From Variovorax sp. Root473 (lineage in GTDB: Bacteria; Pseudomonadota; Gammaproteobacteria; Burkholderiales; Burkholderiaceae_C), in the NCBI RefSeq assembly GCF_001426505.1, contig NZ_LMEV01000017.1:563808-627807 (forward strand): a stretch of DNA of 64,000 bases. The letters run 5' to 3'. Position numbers and translations under genes: made by a program. Under the pieces are notes generated by a model. It did not search any database. It was not told the DNA's origin and saw only the letters and a list, made by a program, of their open reading frames with translations. This document shows, piece by piece, positions 35,021-43,409 of the stretch. Each line of letters starts with the position of its first letter. Positions within the stretch are counted from its first letter, which is position 1.

Positions 35021-35535
35021 CCGACACACCCCGTTCGCTTCCATCCCTGTCGCCGCAAGACCGCGCGCTGCCTCGCCTGGGCCAGGGCTTCGTCTGGCAA
35101 GACCTGGCCGTCGGCCAGCGCATGCGCACCTTTCGCCGCACCATCACCGAGACCGACCTCGTCAACTTCATCGGCGTGACCGGCATGCTCGAGGCGATCT
35201 TCATCGACGCGGCGTACGAGGCCGGCGCCATCGCGGGCCGCCCCGTGCCGGCCGCGCTCACCTACACGCTCATCGAGGGCTTCATCCTGCAGACCATGAT
35301 CCAGGGCACCGGCCTGGCCATGCTCGAGCTGGTGCAGAAGATCCATGCGCCCGTGCTTGTCGGCGATGCCATCGAGGCCGTGGTCGAGGTCACCGGCATC
35401 CGCCCGACGTCGAAGGGCAACCGCGCCATCGTCGATTCGCGCATCGACGTGTTCAACCAGCACGGGCGCTGCGTCATGCACTACGACGCGCGCCGCCTGC
35501 TCGCGGGCCGGCCTGAAGGCGCTGCCGCGGCCTGA
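35017..35535 (+). CDS. MaoC-like hot-dog dehydratase
   Basis: Protein of 172 residues with a MaoC/hot-dog fold pattern: WQDLAVGQRMRTFRRTITETDLVNFIGVTGM at the start, then GRPVPAALTYTLIEGFI and the central helix, then the strand-rich end IVDSRIDVFNQHGRCVMHYDAR. Such proteins hydrate or dehydrate enoyl-CoA or beta-hydroxyacyl-CoA. The start overlaps the CaiB stop by four bases. With an enoyl-CoA hydratase at the operon end, the pathway has two candidate hydratases, so this one may handle a branched or dicarboxylic intermediate. Confidence 0.85.
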   Translation: MTDTPRSLPSLSPQDRALPRLGQGFVWQDLAVGQRMRTFRRTITETDLVNFIGVTGMLEAIFIDAAYEAGAIAGRPVPAALTYTLIEGFILQTMIQGTGLAMLELVQKIHAPVLVGDAIEAVVEVTGIRPTSKGNRAIVDSRIDVFNQHGRCVMHYDARRLLAGRPEGAAAA

Positions 35536-35581
35536 CCCGCTTTTGAACCGCGCCATCCATAAACACCAACGGAGACAAGAC

Positions 35582-36580
35582 ATGCCCGCTTCCTATTCCT
35601 TCACGCGTTTCACGCGACGCGCCCTCGCGGGCGCCGCATTGGGCCTGGCCTTCGCCGCCCCGGCCGCCTTCGCCCAGGGCGCCGCCTATCCGGCCAAGCC
35701 CATCACCATGGTCGTGCCGTTCCCGCCCGGCGGGCCCACCGACCTCGTGGCGCGCGTGCTCGCGCAAAAGCTCGCCGAGCAGCTCGGCCAGCCCGTGCTG
35801 GTGGACAACCGCGGCGGCGCCAACGGCAACATCGGCGCGCAGCTGGTCGCCAAGGCGCCGGCCGACGGCTACACCGTGCTCTACAACACCTCGTCGATCG
35901 CGCTGAGCCCTGCGCTCTACAAGAGCGTGTCGTACGACGTGCAGAAAGACTTCGCCCCGGTGGCGCTCGTGGCCGTGGTGCCGCTCGCACTGGTCACGCA
36001 CCCCACGGTGCCGGCCAGCACCGTGAAGGAGTTCGTCGCCTACGCCAAGGCCCACCCCGGCAAGCTGTCGTACGGCTCGGCGGGCAACGGCAACGTCACG
36101 CACCTGGGCGCGTTCCAGTTCGTGCAGGCCAACGGCATCGACGCCACCCACGTGCCCTACAAGGGCAGCGCACCGGCCGACGTCGACCTCGTCGGCAACC
36201 AGATCCAGTTCATGACCGACACCGTCAATTCGGTCATGGGCTTCGTGCGCGACAAGCGCCTGAAGATGCTCGCCGTGACCACCGCCAAGCGCATGTCGAT
36301 GTTCCCCGACGTGCCCACGCTCGCCGAGTCGGGCATGCCCGGTTTCGAGGTGGGCGCGTGGCAGGGCGTGATGGTGCCGGCCGGCACGCCGCAGGCCGTG
36401 GTCGATCGCCTCAATGCCGAGATCGTCAAGGCGCTCAAGTCACCCGACGTGCGCGAGCGCCTCGCACTGCAGGGCGCCGAGCCGCTGGGCTCCACGCCCA
36501 AGGAGTACGGCGCCTACGTGAAAAAGGAGCTGGCGCGCTGGGCCGGCGTGGTCAAGGCCACGGGCGTGACGCTCGACTGA
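35582..36580 (+). CDS. Bug-type receptor (first of the tandem pair)
   Basis: TctC/Bug-family periplasmic receptor of 332 residues; Sec leader with Arg pairs (SFTRFTRRALAGAALGLAFA) cleaved near AFAQ. Family motifs are KPITMVVPFPPGGPTDLVAR, DNRGGANGNIGAQLVAKAPADGYTVL, and SYGSAGNGNVTHLGAFQF. GGAGA precedes the start. It lies inside the CoA-catabolism operon, directly ahead of a second Bug gene, so it should bind the carboxylate substrate of that pathway. No TctA/TctB permease is encoded in the window. Confidence 0.95.
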   Translation: MPASYSFTRFTRRALAGAALGLAFAAPAAFAQGAAYPAKPITMVVPFPPGGPTDLVARVLAQKLAEQLGQPVLVDNRGGANGNIGAQLVAKAPADGYTVLYNTSSIALSPALYKSVSYDVQKDFAPVALVAVVPLALVTHPTVPASTVKEFVAYAKAHPGKLSYGSAGNGNVTHLGAFQFVQANGIDATHVPYKGSAPADVDLVGNQIQFMTDTVNSVMGFVRDKRLKMLAVTTAKRMSMFPDVPTLAESGMPGFEVGAWQGVMVPAGTPQAVVDRLNAEIVKALKSPDVRERLALQGAEPLGSTPKEYGAYVKKELARWAGVVKATGVTLD

Positions 36581-36599
36581 ACGCAAAGGAGCCATCGCC

Positions 36600-37583
36600 A
36601 TGCGCACCCACTTTCATCGCCTCGCGTTCGCCGCGCCGCTGTTCGCCCTGGGCATCGCCGCGTTCGGCGCCGCGCCCGTCGCCGCGCAGGAGTTTCCGTC
36701 CAAGCCCATCAAGTTCGTCGTGCCGTTCCCGCCGGGCAGCGGCACCGACACCTCGGCGCGCTACTTCGGGCGCAAGCTCACCGAACTCACCGGCCAGCCC
36801 GTGGTCGTCGAGAACAAGCCCGGCGCCAACGGTTTCATTGCCGTGAAGGCCGTGCTCGCCGCGCCGGCCGACGGCTACACCGTGTTCGTGGGCAGCAACT
36901 CCACGCTGGCCGTGAACGTGGCGCTGTTCAAGTCGCTGCCCTACGACCCCGTCACCGAGTTGGCACCGCTCACGATGATGATGCGTTCGCCCGCACTCAT
37001 CGTCGTGCCCGGCCCGTCGCCCTACAAGACCCTGCCCGAGCTGATGGCCGGCGCCAAGGCCAGGCCCGGCGCGCTCAACTACGGCGCGGGCTCGGCCGGC
37101 TACCAGCTCATGGCCGAGCTGTTCAACGACGCCGCCAAGGTGCAGACCCGCCACGTGCCCTTCAAGGGCGCGAGCGAAGCGCTCGTGGCCGTGGTGTCGA
37201 GCACCGTCGACCTGGCCTTTGCCGAGATCACCAGTGCGCAGGAGCTGGCCAAGTCGGGCAAGGTGCACGCGCTCGCGGTGGCGGCCGACAAGCGCCTGCC
37301 CGCGCTGCCCCACGTGCCCACCGCCGCCGAGGCTGGCCTGCCGGGCTTTGCGGCCTACACCTGGGTCGGCGCCATGGTGTCGGCCAAGACGCCCAAGGCC
37401 GAGACCGACAAGCTCGCCGCGCTGCTCACCAAGATCGAGACGCTGCCCGAAACGCGCGAGTTCTACGAGCGCATTGGCGCCGAAGTCATGCGCGGCGGGC
37501 CCGAGGAAATGCGCGCCTTTCAGGCCGCGGAAATCCAGCTGTGGAAACGCATCGCGGTGAAGGCCAATGTCGAACAGCAATAA
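36600..37583 (+). CDS. Bug-type receptor (second of the tandem pair)
   Basis: TctC/Bug receptor of 327 residues with a cleavable leader ending VAAQ. Motifs KPIKFVVPFPPGSGTDTSAR, ENKPGANGFIAVKAVLAAPADGYTVF and NYGAGSAGYQLMAELF are present. It follows the first receptor by 19 bases; the two differ enough in the binding loops (GPTD against SGTD) to suggest different ligands. Its last 17 bases overlap the start of the next CoA-transferase gene in another frame, a tight coupling that ties uptake to activation. Confidence 0.95.
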   Translation: MRTHFHRLAFAAPLFALGIAAFGAAPVAAQEFPSKPIKFVVPFPPGSGTDTSARYFGRKLTELTGQPVVVENKPGANGFIAVKAVLAAPADGYTVFVGSNSTLAVNVALFKSLPYDPVTELAPLTMMMRSPALIVVPGPSPYKTLPELMAGAKARPGALNYGAGSAGYQLMAELFNDAAKVQTRHVPFKGASEALVAVVSSTVDLAFAEITSAQELAKSGKVHALAVAADKRLPALPHVPTAAEAGLPGFAAYTWVGAMVSAKTPKAETDKLAALLTKIETLPETREFYERIGAEVMRGGPEEMRAFQAAEIQLWKRIAVKANVEQQ

Positions 37584-38826
37584 GAAGGCGGCCGGAGCGC
37601 CCGCCGCGGGTGCGCTCTCGCACATCCGCGTGCTCGACCTCTCGCGCGTGCTGGCCGGCCCCTGGGCCAGCCAGACCCTGGGCGACTTGGGCGCCGAGGT
37701 CATCAAGCTCGAGCGCCCCGGGCGCGGCGACGACACCCGCTTGTGGGGGCCGCCGTTCTTGAAAGACCGCGAAGGCGCCGATACCCGCGACTCCGCCTAC
37801 TACCTCTGTGCCAACCGCAACAAGCGCTCGGTGGCCGTCGACTTCACCACGCCCGCCGGCCAGGCGCTGGTGCGCGATCTGGCCGCACGCTGCGACGTGG
37901 TGGTCGAGAACTTCAAGGTCGGCAGCCTCGCGCAGTACGGGCTCGACCACGCCTCGCTGCTGGCCCTGAACCCGCGCCTCGTGTATTGCTCCATCACCGG
38001 CTTCGGCCAGACCGGCCCGTATGCCGAGCGCGCCGGCTACGACTTCCTCATGCAGGGCATGGGCGGCCTCATGAGCATCACCGGCCGCGCCGATGGCGAA
38101 GAGGGCGCCGGCCCGGTGAAGGTGGGCGTGGCGCTCACCGACATCCTCACCGGCCTGTACGCCAGCACCGCCATCCTGGCCGCGCTGCAGTCGCGCGACA
38201 TCACCGGCGTGGGCCAGCACATCGATCTGGCGCTGCTCGACGTGCAGGTCGCCTGCCTCGCCAACCAGGGCATGAACCACCTGTACGGCGGCGAGCCGCG
38301 GCGCATGGGCAACGCCCACCCCAACACCGTGCCCTACCAGGACTTTCCCACGCAAGACGGCTTCATGATCCTGGCCATCGGCAACGACGGCCAGTTCGGC
38401 AACTTCTGCCGCGCGGCCGGCCATGCCGAATGGGCCGACGACACGCGCTTCAAGACCAACGCCGACCGTATCGCACACCGCACCGAACTCATCGCGCTGA
38501 TGCGCGCGCTCACCGTCACCCGGCCCACTGCCGAGTGGATTGCGCTGTTCGAGCGTGTCGGCGTGCCCTGCGGTCCCATCAACACCATCGCCGACGTGTT
38601 CGCCGACCCGCAGGTGCGCGCACGCGGCACGCAGATCCACATGACGCACCCCGTGGCCGGCGACATCCCGCTCGTGGCCAGCCCGCTCAAGCTGTCGCAG
38701 ACCCCCGTGGCCTACCGCCGTGCGCCGCCGCTGCTCGGGCAGGACACGCGGGACGTGCTCGCCGAAGTGATGGGCCTCGGGCCCGAGGCGATTGAAGAAC
38801 TGATCAAACAAGGAGTCGTGGCATGA
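37567..38826 (+). CDS. CaiB/BaiF-family CoA-transferase (second copy)
   Basis: Class III CoA-transferase of 419 residues. After a Ser/Asn/Lys/Ala-rich N-terminal extension of about 18 residues the family start is clear (LSHIRVLDLSRVLAGPWASQTLGDLGAEVIKLERPGRGDDTR). Also visible are YLCANRNKRSVAVDF, YCSITGFGQTGPYAERAGYDF (Asp of the active site in AGYDFLMQGMGG) and GNAHPNTVPYQDF. This subgroup resembles succinyl-CoA-dependent transferases. The start overlaps the preceding Bug gene by 17 bases; the stop overlaps the acyl-CoA dehydrogenase start (ATGA). Confidence 0.95.
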   Translation: MSNSNKKAAGAPAAGALSHIRVLDLSRVLAGPWASQTLGDLGAEVIKLERPGRGDDTRLWGPPFLKDREGADTRDSAYYLCANRNKRSVAVDFTTPAGQALVRDLAARCDVVVENFKVGSLAQYGLDHASLLALNPRLVYCSITGFGQTGPYAERAGYDFLMQGMGGLMSITGRADGEEGAGPVKVGVALTDILTGLYASTAILAALQSRDITGVGQHIDLALLDVQVACLANQGMNHLYGGEPRRMGNAHPNTVPYQDFPTQDGFMILAIGNDGQFGNFCRAAGHAEWADDTRFKTNADRIAHRTELIALMRALTVTRPTAEWIALFERVGVPCGPINTIADVFADPQVRARGTQIHMTHPVAGDIPLVASPLKLSQTPVAYRRAPPLLGQDTRDVLAEVMGLGPEAIEELIKQGVVA

Positions 38827-39980
38827 GCGCTTTGACGTCGCTGTCGATGACGGCGATCCCACCCGAAGACGAGGCGCTGCGCGCGCCCGTGCGGGCCTTT
38901 CTTTCCGAGGCGCTCGCCAAGGTGCCCGCGCACATTCGCGCCAAGTCGTGGTCGGGCTACGACAGCGCCTTCAGCCGCGAACTCGGCCGGCGCGGCTGGC
39001 TCGGCATCACCTTGCCCGCCGAGTACGGCGGGGGCGGCCGCAGCGCCTTCGCGCGCTACGTGCTCGTCGAGGAGTTTCTCAACTTCGGCGCACCCGTCGG
39101 CTCGCACTGGATCGCCGACCGCCAGAGCGGCCCGCTCATCCTCAAGTACGGCACCGAGGCGCAAAAGCGCTTCTACCTGCCGCCCATCTGCCGCGGCGAG
39201 TCGTTCTTCTGCATCGGCATGAGCGAGCCCAATGCCGGCTCCGACCTGGCCAGCGTGCGCACCCGCGCCACCCGCACGGCCAGCGGCTGGACGCTCAACG
39301 GCCAGAAGATCTGGACCACCAACGCCCACCACTGCCAGTACATGATCGCGCTCGTGCGCACCTCGGGAGAGCCGCAGGACCGCCACAAGGGCCTGTCGCA
39401 ACTCATCGTCGACCTGAGCCTGCCGGGCGTCACCGTGCGGCCCATTGCCGACCTCTCGGGCGACTCGCACTTCTGCGAGGTCTTCTTCGACAACGTACAG
39501 CTCGCCCCCGACGCCCTCATCGGCGAAGAAGGCAAGGGCTGGGAGCAGGTGACCGCCGAGCTCGCCTTTGAACGCAGCGGCCCCGAGCGCTTGTTCTCGA
39601 GCATCGTGCTGTTCGACGAATGGCTCGCCTTCGTGCGCACCGACGCCGGCCGCACGCCCGCGTCGGTGCGGCTGGCCGGCAAGATCCTGAGCCAGCTCGC
39701 ACCGCTGCGCGCCATGTCGCTCGCCGTGACCGAGAAGGTCGCGCAGGGCGGCAGCCCCATCGTCGAAGCCGCCCTGGTGAAAGACCTCGGCACCGGCGTC
39801 GAGCAGCTCATTCCGGCGGCCATTGCCGACGACCTCAGCGCGCGCGAAGGGCAGGACATTCCGCTCGAACTGCTGCGCACCCTCGACTACGTCACCCAGG
39901 TTGCGCCCTCGTTTTCGCTGCGCGGCGGCACGCGCGACATCCTGCGCGGAATGATCGCGCGCGGCCTTGGACTGCGCTGA
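38823..39980 (+). CDS. Acyl-CoA dehydrogenase (full length)
   Basis: FAD-dependent acyl-CoA dehydrogenase of 385 residues. Motifs FFCIGMSEPNAGSDLASVRT (FAD and substrate loop), GWTLNGQKIWTTNAHHCQYMIALVRT and FEVFFDNVQLAPDALIGEEGKGW-like segments are present, with the C-terminal RGGTRDILRGMIARGLGL carrying the FAD-binding Arg region. It would oxidise the acyl-CoA made by the CoA-transferase to an enoyl-CoA. The start overlaps the CaiB stop. A shorter dehydrogenase paralogue follows 39 bases downstream; such pairs often form hetero-oligomers. Confidence 0.94.
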   Translation: MSALTSLSMTAIPPEDEALRAPVRAFLSEALAKVPAHIRAKSWSGYDSAFSRELGRRGWLGITLPAEYGGGGRSAFARYVLVEEFLNFGAPVGSHWIADRQSGPLILKYGTEAQKRFYLPPICRGESFFCIGMSEPNAGSDLASVRTRATRTASGWTLNGQKIWTTNAHHCQYMIALVRTSGEPQDRHKGLSQLIVDLSLPGVTVRPIADLSGDSHFCEVFFDNVQLAPDALIGEEGKGWEQVTAELAFERSGPERLFSSIVLFDEWLAFVRTDAGRTPASVRLAGKILSQLAPLRAMSLAVTEKVAQGGSPIVEAALVKDLGTGVEQLIPAAIADDLSAREGQDIPLELLRTLDYVTQVAPSFSLRGGTRDILRGMIARGLGLR

Positions 39981-40019
39981 AGCGGCCCCACCGCAAGAAG
40001 AAAGAAAAGAGACGAAGAG

Positions 40020-41024
40020 ATGGATGACATCTACATCGACGCCCTGCGCGGCGTGCTGACCGACCGCTGCACCCTGCAGACCGTGCGCGACATTGAAGCT
40101 GGCGAAGGCCACGCCCCGGCCGCGCCGCTGTGGGAGGCCATCGAAGCCTCCGGCTTTGCGGACGCGCTGCTGCCCGAGTCCGAAGGCGGTGCCGGCCTGT
40201 CGCTCGGCGACGCCTTTGCACTCATCGAACTGTGCGGCCACTTCGTCGTGCCCGTGCCGCTGCCCGAAACCATGCTCGCACGTGCGCTGCTCGCCCAGGC
40301 CGGCCTGCGCCGCCCCGAAGGCAGCATCGCGCTTGCCACTGCGCGGCGCGCGGGCGACGGCACCTTCGTGTGCGACCGCGTCAGCGGTGGCCGCGTGGCC
40401 GACTGGGTGTTTGCCGGCATCGACGCCACGCACGCCGTGCTGTTGCCTGTCGATGCGGCCACCGCCAGCGCCGCCGTGGGCAGCCTCGACGCCACCCTGT
40501 CGTGGCCCCCGGCCGCACAAGCTGCCGCGCAGCCCGTGCCGATCGACGTCGAGGTGCGCGTGCTGCAGGCCGTCTTGCTCGCCGCGCAGCTTGCGGGCGC
40601 GCTCATGGCCGTGTTCACGCGCACGCTGCAGTACGCCAACGACCGCCAGCAGTTCGGCCGGCCCATCGGCAAGTTCCAGGCGATCCAGCACCAGCTCAGC
40701 GTCATCTCGGAACATGCCTTCGCGGCCCGCATGGCCGCGCAGATCGGCTGCTCGGGCGCGCGACCCGACCGCCTGCGCGCCGCCATCGCCAAGGCCCGCG
40801 CCAGCGAGGCCGCGCTCGAAGTGGCCGGACTGAGCCACTCCATTCACGGCGCCATCGGCTTCACCGAAGAGTTCGACCTGCAGATGTACACCCGCCGCCT
40901 GCACGCCTGGCGCCAGGCCGGCGGCTCCGAGTCGTACTGGCACGACGTGGTGGGCACCGAGCTGGTCGACCGCCGCGACGGCCTTGCGCTCGACCTCATC
41001 CGCGCCACCACCGATCCCGCGTGA
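40020..41024 (+). CDS. Acyl-CoA dehydrogenase, short partner
   Basis: Shorter dehydrogenase-family protein of 334 residues. The N-terminal helical domain and the C-terminal domain are clear (TLQYANDRQQFGRPIGKFQAIQHQLSVISEH, HSIHGAIGFTEEFDLQMYTRRLHAWRQAGGSE), but the middle beta-domain is compressed and lacks the full EPxAGSD loop. That pattern is typical of the second subunit of heteromeric acyl-CoA dehydrogenases such as those used for bulky or aromatic-side-chain substrates. Which subunit binds FAD cannot be decided from sequence. Preceded by AGAGACGAAGAG. Confidence 0.9.
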   Translation: MDDIYIDALRGVLTDRCTLQTVRDIEAGEGHAPAAPLWEAIEASGFADALLPESEGGAGLSLGDAFALIELCGHFVVPVPLPETMLARALLAQAGLRRPEGSIALATARRAGDGTFVCDRVSGGRVADWVFAGIDATHAVLLPVDAATASAAVGSLDATLSWPPAAQAAAQPVPIDVEVRVLQAVLLAAQLAGALMAVFTRTLQYANDRQQFGRPIGKFQAIQHQLSVISEHAFAARMAAQIGCSGARPDRLRAAIAKARASEAALEVAGLSHSIHGAIGFTEEFDLQMYTRRLHAWRQAGGSESYWHDVVGTELVDRRDGLALDLIRATTDPA

Positions 41025-41065
41025 GCGCCCGAACGACGACCATCAGACACCCAAGGAGATTCCGC

Positions 41066-41869
41066 ATGACCACCGCCCCGTTCCTGAAGACCACGCGCGA
41101 CGGCGCCATCCTCACGCTCACCATGAGCCAGCCCGCGACGCGCAACGCGCTCACCGGCAACACCGCCGTCGACGAGATCGTGCAGGCCTGCGCCGACATC
41201 ACGCGCGACCGCAGCATCCGCGTCGTCGTGCTCACCGGCGAAGGCCCCGTGTTCAGCTCGGGTGGCAACGTGAAAGACATGCAGCGCTACGAGAAAGAGG
41301 GCCTGTCGCCCGAAGTGATCCGCGAGGAATACCGCAACGGCATCCAGCGCCTGCCCAAGGCGCTCTACAACCTCGACGTGCCCGTGATCGCCGCCGTCAA
41401 CGGCCCCGCCGTCGGCGCGGGGCTCGACCTCACCTGCATGTGCGACATCCGCATCGCGTCGGAGAAGGCGACCTTTGCCGAGAGCTTCGTCAAGGTCGGC
41501 ATCGTGCCCGGCGACGGCGGCGCCTGGCTGCTGCCGCGCGTGGTCGGCATGTCGAAGGCGTCAGAGATGGCCTTCACCGGTGACGCGCTGAGCGCGCAGG
41601 AGGCGCTGGCCTGCGGCCTCGTCTCGCGCGTCGTGCCCCACGAGCAACTGCTCGAAGAAAGCCTGCGACTTGCCGCCCGCATCGCCGCCAACCCCGGCGG
41701 CGTGCTGCGCATGACCAAGCGGCTGCTGCGCGAGGGCGAGCGCAGCACCCTCGAGTCGCTGCTCGAAATGTCGGCCGGCTACCAGGCCATTGCCCACATG
41801 ACCGGCGACCACCGCGAGGCCGTGCGCGCGTTCGTGGAAAAGCGCAAGCCCGTGTTCGGCAACGACTGA
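41066..41869 (+). CDS. Enoyl-CoA hydratase/isomerase
   Basis: Crotonase-superfamily enzyme of 267 residues. The oxyanion-hole segments FSSGGNVKDMQRY and AAVNGPAVGAGLDLTCMCDIRIAS and the ending of the active-site region AESFVKVGIVPGDGGAWLLPRVVGM place it in the hydratase group; of the two catalytic Glu positions one reads Gly-Asp in this region, as in several non-hydratase crotonases, so the exact reaction is open. AAGGAG lies 7 bases before the ATG at 41066. It is the last gene of the operon and is followed directly by a strong terminator. Confidence 0.92.
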   Translation: MTTAPFLKTTRDGAILTLTMSQPATRNALTGNTAVDEIVQACADITRDRSIRVVVLTGEGPVFSSGGNVKDMQRYEKEGLSPEVIREEYRNGIQRLPKALYNLDVPVIAAVNGPAVGAGLDLTCMCDIRIASEKATFAESFVKVGIVPGDGGAWLLPRVVGMSKASEMAFTGDALSAQEALACGLVSRVVPHEQLLEESLRLAARIAANPGGVLRMTKRLLREGERSTLESLLEMSAGYQAIAHMTGDHREAVRAFVEKRKPVFGND

Positions 41870-41870
41870 A

Positions 41871-41897
41871 GGCCGCGTCCCGGCCAGCTTTTTTTTT
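41871..41897 (+). terminator. Intrinsic terminator of the CoA catabolic operon
   Basis: GGCCG (41871-41875) and CGGCC (41881-41885) form a stem with a 5-base loop; after three bases there are nine T (41889-41897). It begins 1 base after the hydratase stop. Confidence 0.65.
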
Positions 41898-42053
41898 CTT
41901 CTTTGCTTCTTCTTCGCCGGGCCCCCAATGCCCGCGACAAGACGGCCCGCTGTAGCGGTCGACAAACCCCGTGAAAGGATTTCGTTTGTTCCGACCTGTC
42001 GCAGCCCAGCTACGACAAGTCGAATAAATCAAAACGCGTGACCGCTGAGAAGC

Positions 42054-43388
42054 TCACCTCTGCGGCATGTCCTTCACCGAATAGCCAAGGCTCACCGTCG
42101 CGTCCTCGGGAATCGCCGGCATCGTCGCATTCCACGCCTGCCACTGCGTGCGCATCGCCTCCAGCCGCTGCGGCTCCTTCTTCCCCAGGTTCGCGCGTTC
42201 GCGCTCATCGGCCGGGATGTTGAACAGGTACTCGTTGCCGTCGACCTTCAGGTACTTCCAGTCGCCGTCGCGCATGGCTTCCTGGCCGCGGTGGTTCATG
42301 CGCCAGTGCAGGGGGCGGCGGAAGGTTTGGGCGGCGTCTTTGAGCACGGGCATCAGCGACACGCCATCGAGTGGGTAGGCTGCGTCGCCCTTCACGCCGG
42401 CGGCGTCGAGCATGGTGGCCGACCAGTCCATGGTCATGCACAGCTGGGTGCTCTCGCTGCCCTTGGCGATCACCTTCGGCCAGTGCGCGATCCATGGCAC
42501 GCGGATGCCGCCTTCGGTCAAGTCCATCTTGCCGCCGACCAGCGGCCAGTTGTCCGAGAAGCGTTCGCCGCCGTTGTCGCTCGTGAACACGACGAGCGTG
42601 TTGTCGGCCATGCCGTGCTTTTCGAGCGCGGCCATGATCCAGCCGATGCCCTCGTCCATGTGATGGATCATGCGGCGGTACACGTGGATGTTGCCGCCCG
42701 ACAGGTCGAACAGGTTGTCCTTCACGAGCGGCGCCTTGTCGGCGTCGTCGCGGGTTTCCCACGGCCAGTGGGGGGCGGTGTAGTGCAGGCTCAGGAAGAA
42801 GGGCGCCTCTTGCGCTGCCATGCGCTCGACGTAGTCGACGGCGCGCCTGGACAGCACGTCAGTCAGGTAGCCCTCGTCGTCCTTGTGCTCTTCTTCGCCG
42901 TACCAGAGGTCGTGGCGGCCGGCCGAGTCGCAATGCGTGAAGTAGTCGACACCGCCCGACATGGGGCCGAAGAATTCTTCATACCCCGAGCGCAGCGGGC
43001 CGAAGGTGGGCGGATAGCCCAGGTGCCACTTGCCGATGAGCGCGGTCTTGTAGCCGCTGTCTTTGAGCAGCGAGGGCAGGGTGGGGTGCTCGGTGGGCAG
43101 GCCCAGCGTGGTGCTGCCGCGGCTTCGGCTGTTGATGGGCTCTTCGGCCGCGCCGCGCAGGCGGTACTGGTAGCGCGCGGTGATCATCGCGAAGCGCGTG
43201 GGCGAGCACACGGGGGAGTTCGAGTAGCCCTGCGTGAGCTTCAGGCCGTTGGCAGCCAGGCCATCGAGCACGGGCGACACGCGGCCGAACGGCGCATCGC
43301 GCCCGCCGTAGCAGCCGAGGTCGGCATAGCCGAGGTCGTCGGCCACGATGAAGATGATGTTGGGGCGGGTGCTGCTGTGTGTCGTCAT
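42054..43388 (-). CDS. Sulfatase (type I, cysteine-type)
   Basis: Alkaline-phosphatase-superfamily sulfatase of 444 residues. The N-terminal metal-binding pattern NIIFIVADDLGYADLGCYGG and the modification motif C-x-P-x-R (Cys61 in SPVCSPTRFA) are intact, so the Cys should be converted to formylglycine by a generating enzyme encoded elsewhere. The GKWHLGYPP and TSDNGG blocks are also present. No signal peptide is seen, so it appears cytoplasmic. It is the distal gene of a minus-strand set behind two Bug receptors, which suggests that a sulfate ester or its product is the transported ligand. Substrate unknown. Confidence 0.93.
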   Translation of the reverse strand: MTTHSSTRPNIIFIVADDLGYADLGCYGGRDAPFGRVSPVLDGLAANGLKLTQGYSNSPVCSPTRFAMITARYQYRLRGAAEEPINSRSRGSTTLGLPTEHPTLPSLLKDSGYKTALIGKWHLGYPPTFGPLRSGYEEFFGPMSGGVDYFTHCDSAGRHDLWYGEEEHKDDEGYLTDVLSRRAVDYVERMAAQEAPFFLSLHYTAPHWPWETRDDADKAPLVKDNLFDLSGGNIHVYRRMIHHMDEGIGWIMAALEKHGMADNTLVVFTSDNGGERFSDNWPLVGGKMDLTEGGIRVPWIAHWPKVIAKGSESTQLCMTMDWSATMLDAAGVKGDAAYPLDGVSLMPVLKDAAQTFRRPLHWRMNHRGQEAMRDGDWKYLKVDGNEYLFNIPADERERANLGKKEPQRLEAMRTQWQAWNATMPAIPEDATVSLGYSVKDMPQR

Positions 43389-43409
43389 AGGTCGCGGGAG
43401 AGTTGTCGA

